A DNA stretch of 24,084 bases from positions 1-24,084 of the forward strand of contig URYP01000025.1 of assembly GCA_900552115.1 (NCBI GenBank), in the 5' to 3' direction. A program made the position numbers and the translations under genes. The DNA is from an uncultured Oscillospiraceae bacterium (GTDB lineage Bacteria > Bacillota > Clostridia > Oscillospirales > Acutalibacteraceae). The notes beneath the pieces were generated by a model that saw nothing but the letters and a program-made list of their open reading frames with translations, had not been told where the DNA came from and searched no databases. Of this stretch, positions 23,665-24,084 are shown piece after piece; the stretch's first letter is position 1; the number at the start of each line of letters is the position of its first letter.

Positions 23665-23730
23665 TTTGACTTTGACTGACCTTTGTTATTAGTATATCCA
23701 CAAGGTCAGTCAAAGTCAAAGTCAGTTAAA
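23665..23730 (-). promoter_or_regulatory. ctsR promoter flanked by inverted CtsR-type operators
   Basis: The sequence GGTCAGTCAAAGTCAAA occurs as an exact 17-bp inverted repeat at 23665-23681 (minus) and 23704-23720 (plus), 22 bp apart. Each copy fits the CtsR tandem heptad RGTCAAA-N3-RGTCAAA approximately. The right copy continues to AGTTAAA (23724-23730), giving a better match, AGTCAAA-N3-AGTTAAA. The promoter TTGACT (23714-23719) and TATACT (23691-23696), spacer 17 bp, has its -35 inside the right arm. Binding would block RNA polymerase. Confidence 0.88.
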
Positions 23731-23842
23731 GTCTATTTTTAATCAAATGGTATTGACGTTTTTTATTATTTATCATTATCTTTCATTTTCTCCTGTTTTC
23801 TCCGGTTATCTCCGTTTTTGAAAATACCTCCATATTTCCGTG

Positions 23843-23870
23843 ACCACCTCCCCGGTTTCGACATAGTATG
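23843..23870 (+). promoter_or_regulatory. Possible sigma-K-like promoter of the Cys-Gly peptide gene
   Basis: AC (23843-23844), 17 bp, then CATAGTATG (23862-23870) is close to the B. subtilis sigma-K pattern AC-N16/17-CATANNNTA, with one mismatch in the last base. It is 32 bp before the start codon. No sigma-A promoter of quality was seen here. The motif is short and the call tentative. Confidence 0.3.
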
Positions 23871-23902
23871 GACTGTAAACGATGAAAGGAGGCGACAAGG
23901 TT

Positions 23903-24049
23903 ATGTGTCTGAGAAATCTGTTTTGTGGTAATGATTGCACTTGGATCCTGTTCATCATCATTGTTCTGCTGCTGATCGACGACGACGATTGTGGTTGTGG
24001 TTGCGGTAATAACAATGATCGTGGCTGCGGTTGTGGCTGCGGCTGCTAA
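23903..24049 (+). CDS. 48-residue Cys/Gly-rich membrane peptide (HCB-like)
   Basis: A small peptide missed by length filters. It starts MCLRNLFCGNDCTWILFIII, continues VLLLIDDDDCGCGCGNNNDR and ends in four Gly-Cys pairs. One hydrophobic helix (about residues 14-25) is flanked by Cys residues, followed by an Asp4 run and Cys-Gly repeats: ten of 48 residues are Cys. AAAGGAGG lies 11 bases before the ATG (gap includes CGACAAGG). The pattern resembles small clostridial ORFs annotated 'chorion class high-cysteine HCB protein 13', a label from similarity only; function unknown. A spore-coat or envelope role is suggested by composition and the possible sigma-K promoter. The ORF's downstream end lies 35 bp from the window edge, so neighbours are not visible. 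Confidence 0.72.
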   Translation: MCLRNLFCGNDCTWILFIIIVLLLIDDDDCGCGCGNNNDRGCGCGCGC

Positions 24050-24084
24050 AAAACGCCTGCATAACACGAAAACGACCGGCGCTG

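Noticed and set aside
23665..23730. Repeated AGTCAAA units considered as a CRISPR or direct-repeat array
   Set aside because: Units are too short and match CtsR operator heptads at the promoter.
23783..24067. 94-codon minus-strand ORF opposite the Cys-Gly peptide
   Set aside because: Its Thr/Ile-rich and repeated sequence is just the complement of the repetitive coding strand, and it lacks a ribosome site.

Overview
The window looks like the chromosome of a spore-forming, Gram-positive member of the Clostridia, probably a gut or Oscillospiraceae/Ruminococcaceae-type organism. This rests on an intact ctsR-mcsA-mcsB-clpC operon with a CtsR-type operator, a SpoIIM-like sporulation protein, a tgt-yajC-TIGR04086-type cluster, strong GGAGG ribosome sites, TTGACA/TATAAT promoters with 17-bp spacers, and a tiny Cys/Gly-rich 'HCB' peptide. 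The taxonomic call is inference; there is no rRNA or other marker gene here, and I saw no tRNA, CRISPR array or complete insertion sequence.

Layout. (1) 1-5650 is a mobile-element scar. It holds a truncated RhuM-like gene at the left edge, a terminator, and two overlapping large serine recombinases on the minus strand. A 25-bp-stem hairpin follows, then two plus-strand tyrosine-integrase-like genes that both lack the catalytic C-terminus, closed by a terminator. (2) 5651-9032 has an orphan orotate-phosphoribosyltransferase-like gene, divergent from a plus-strand operon of a GNAT acetyltransferase and a NatAB-type ABC exporter. (3) 9041-11581 has two minus-strand genes, a ZIP metal transporter and a beta-CASP metallo-beta-lactamase nuclease, each with its own promoter. 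(4) 11735-16837 reads rightward: a split chromate-transporter pair, tgt, yajC with a ten-Asp tail, a TIGR04086-like membrane protein, a SpoIIM-like protein behind a possible sigma-E promoter, and a YesL/DUF624-like membrane protein. (5) 16854-19130 holds an intact Xer-type tyrosine recombinase, a 0.7-kb stretch with at most a decayed ORF, and a small DUF6514-like gene. (6) 19131-23720 is the minus-strand heat-shock operon ctsR-mcsA-mcsB-clpC, whose promoter lies between two inverted copies of a CtsR-like operator. (7) 23903-24049 encodes a 48-residue membrane peptide with Cys-Gly repeats.

How the genes work together. The best-understood unit is the Clp stress operon: CtsR represses it, McsB (activated by McsA) phosphorylates arginines on targets including CtsR, and ClpC unfolds tagged proteins for ClpP. 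Tgt-YajC joins tRNA queuosine modification to the Sec-translocase accessory gene, a common neighbourhood. NatAB and the chromate pair are two-gene transporters made by translational coupling (4-bp ATGA overlaps).

The least explained items are the coupled serine-recombinase pair beside two catalytically incomplete integrases and a very long hairpin, and the Cys-Gly peptide at the right edge. Several starts below differ from the longest open frame because ribosome sites, promoters or family alignments favour an internal start.
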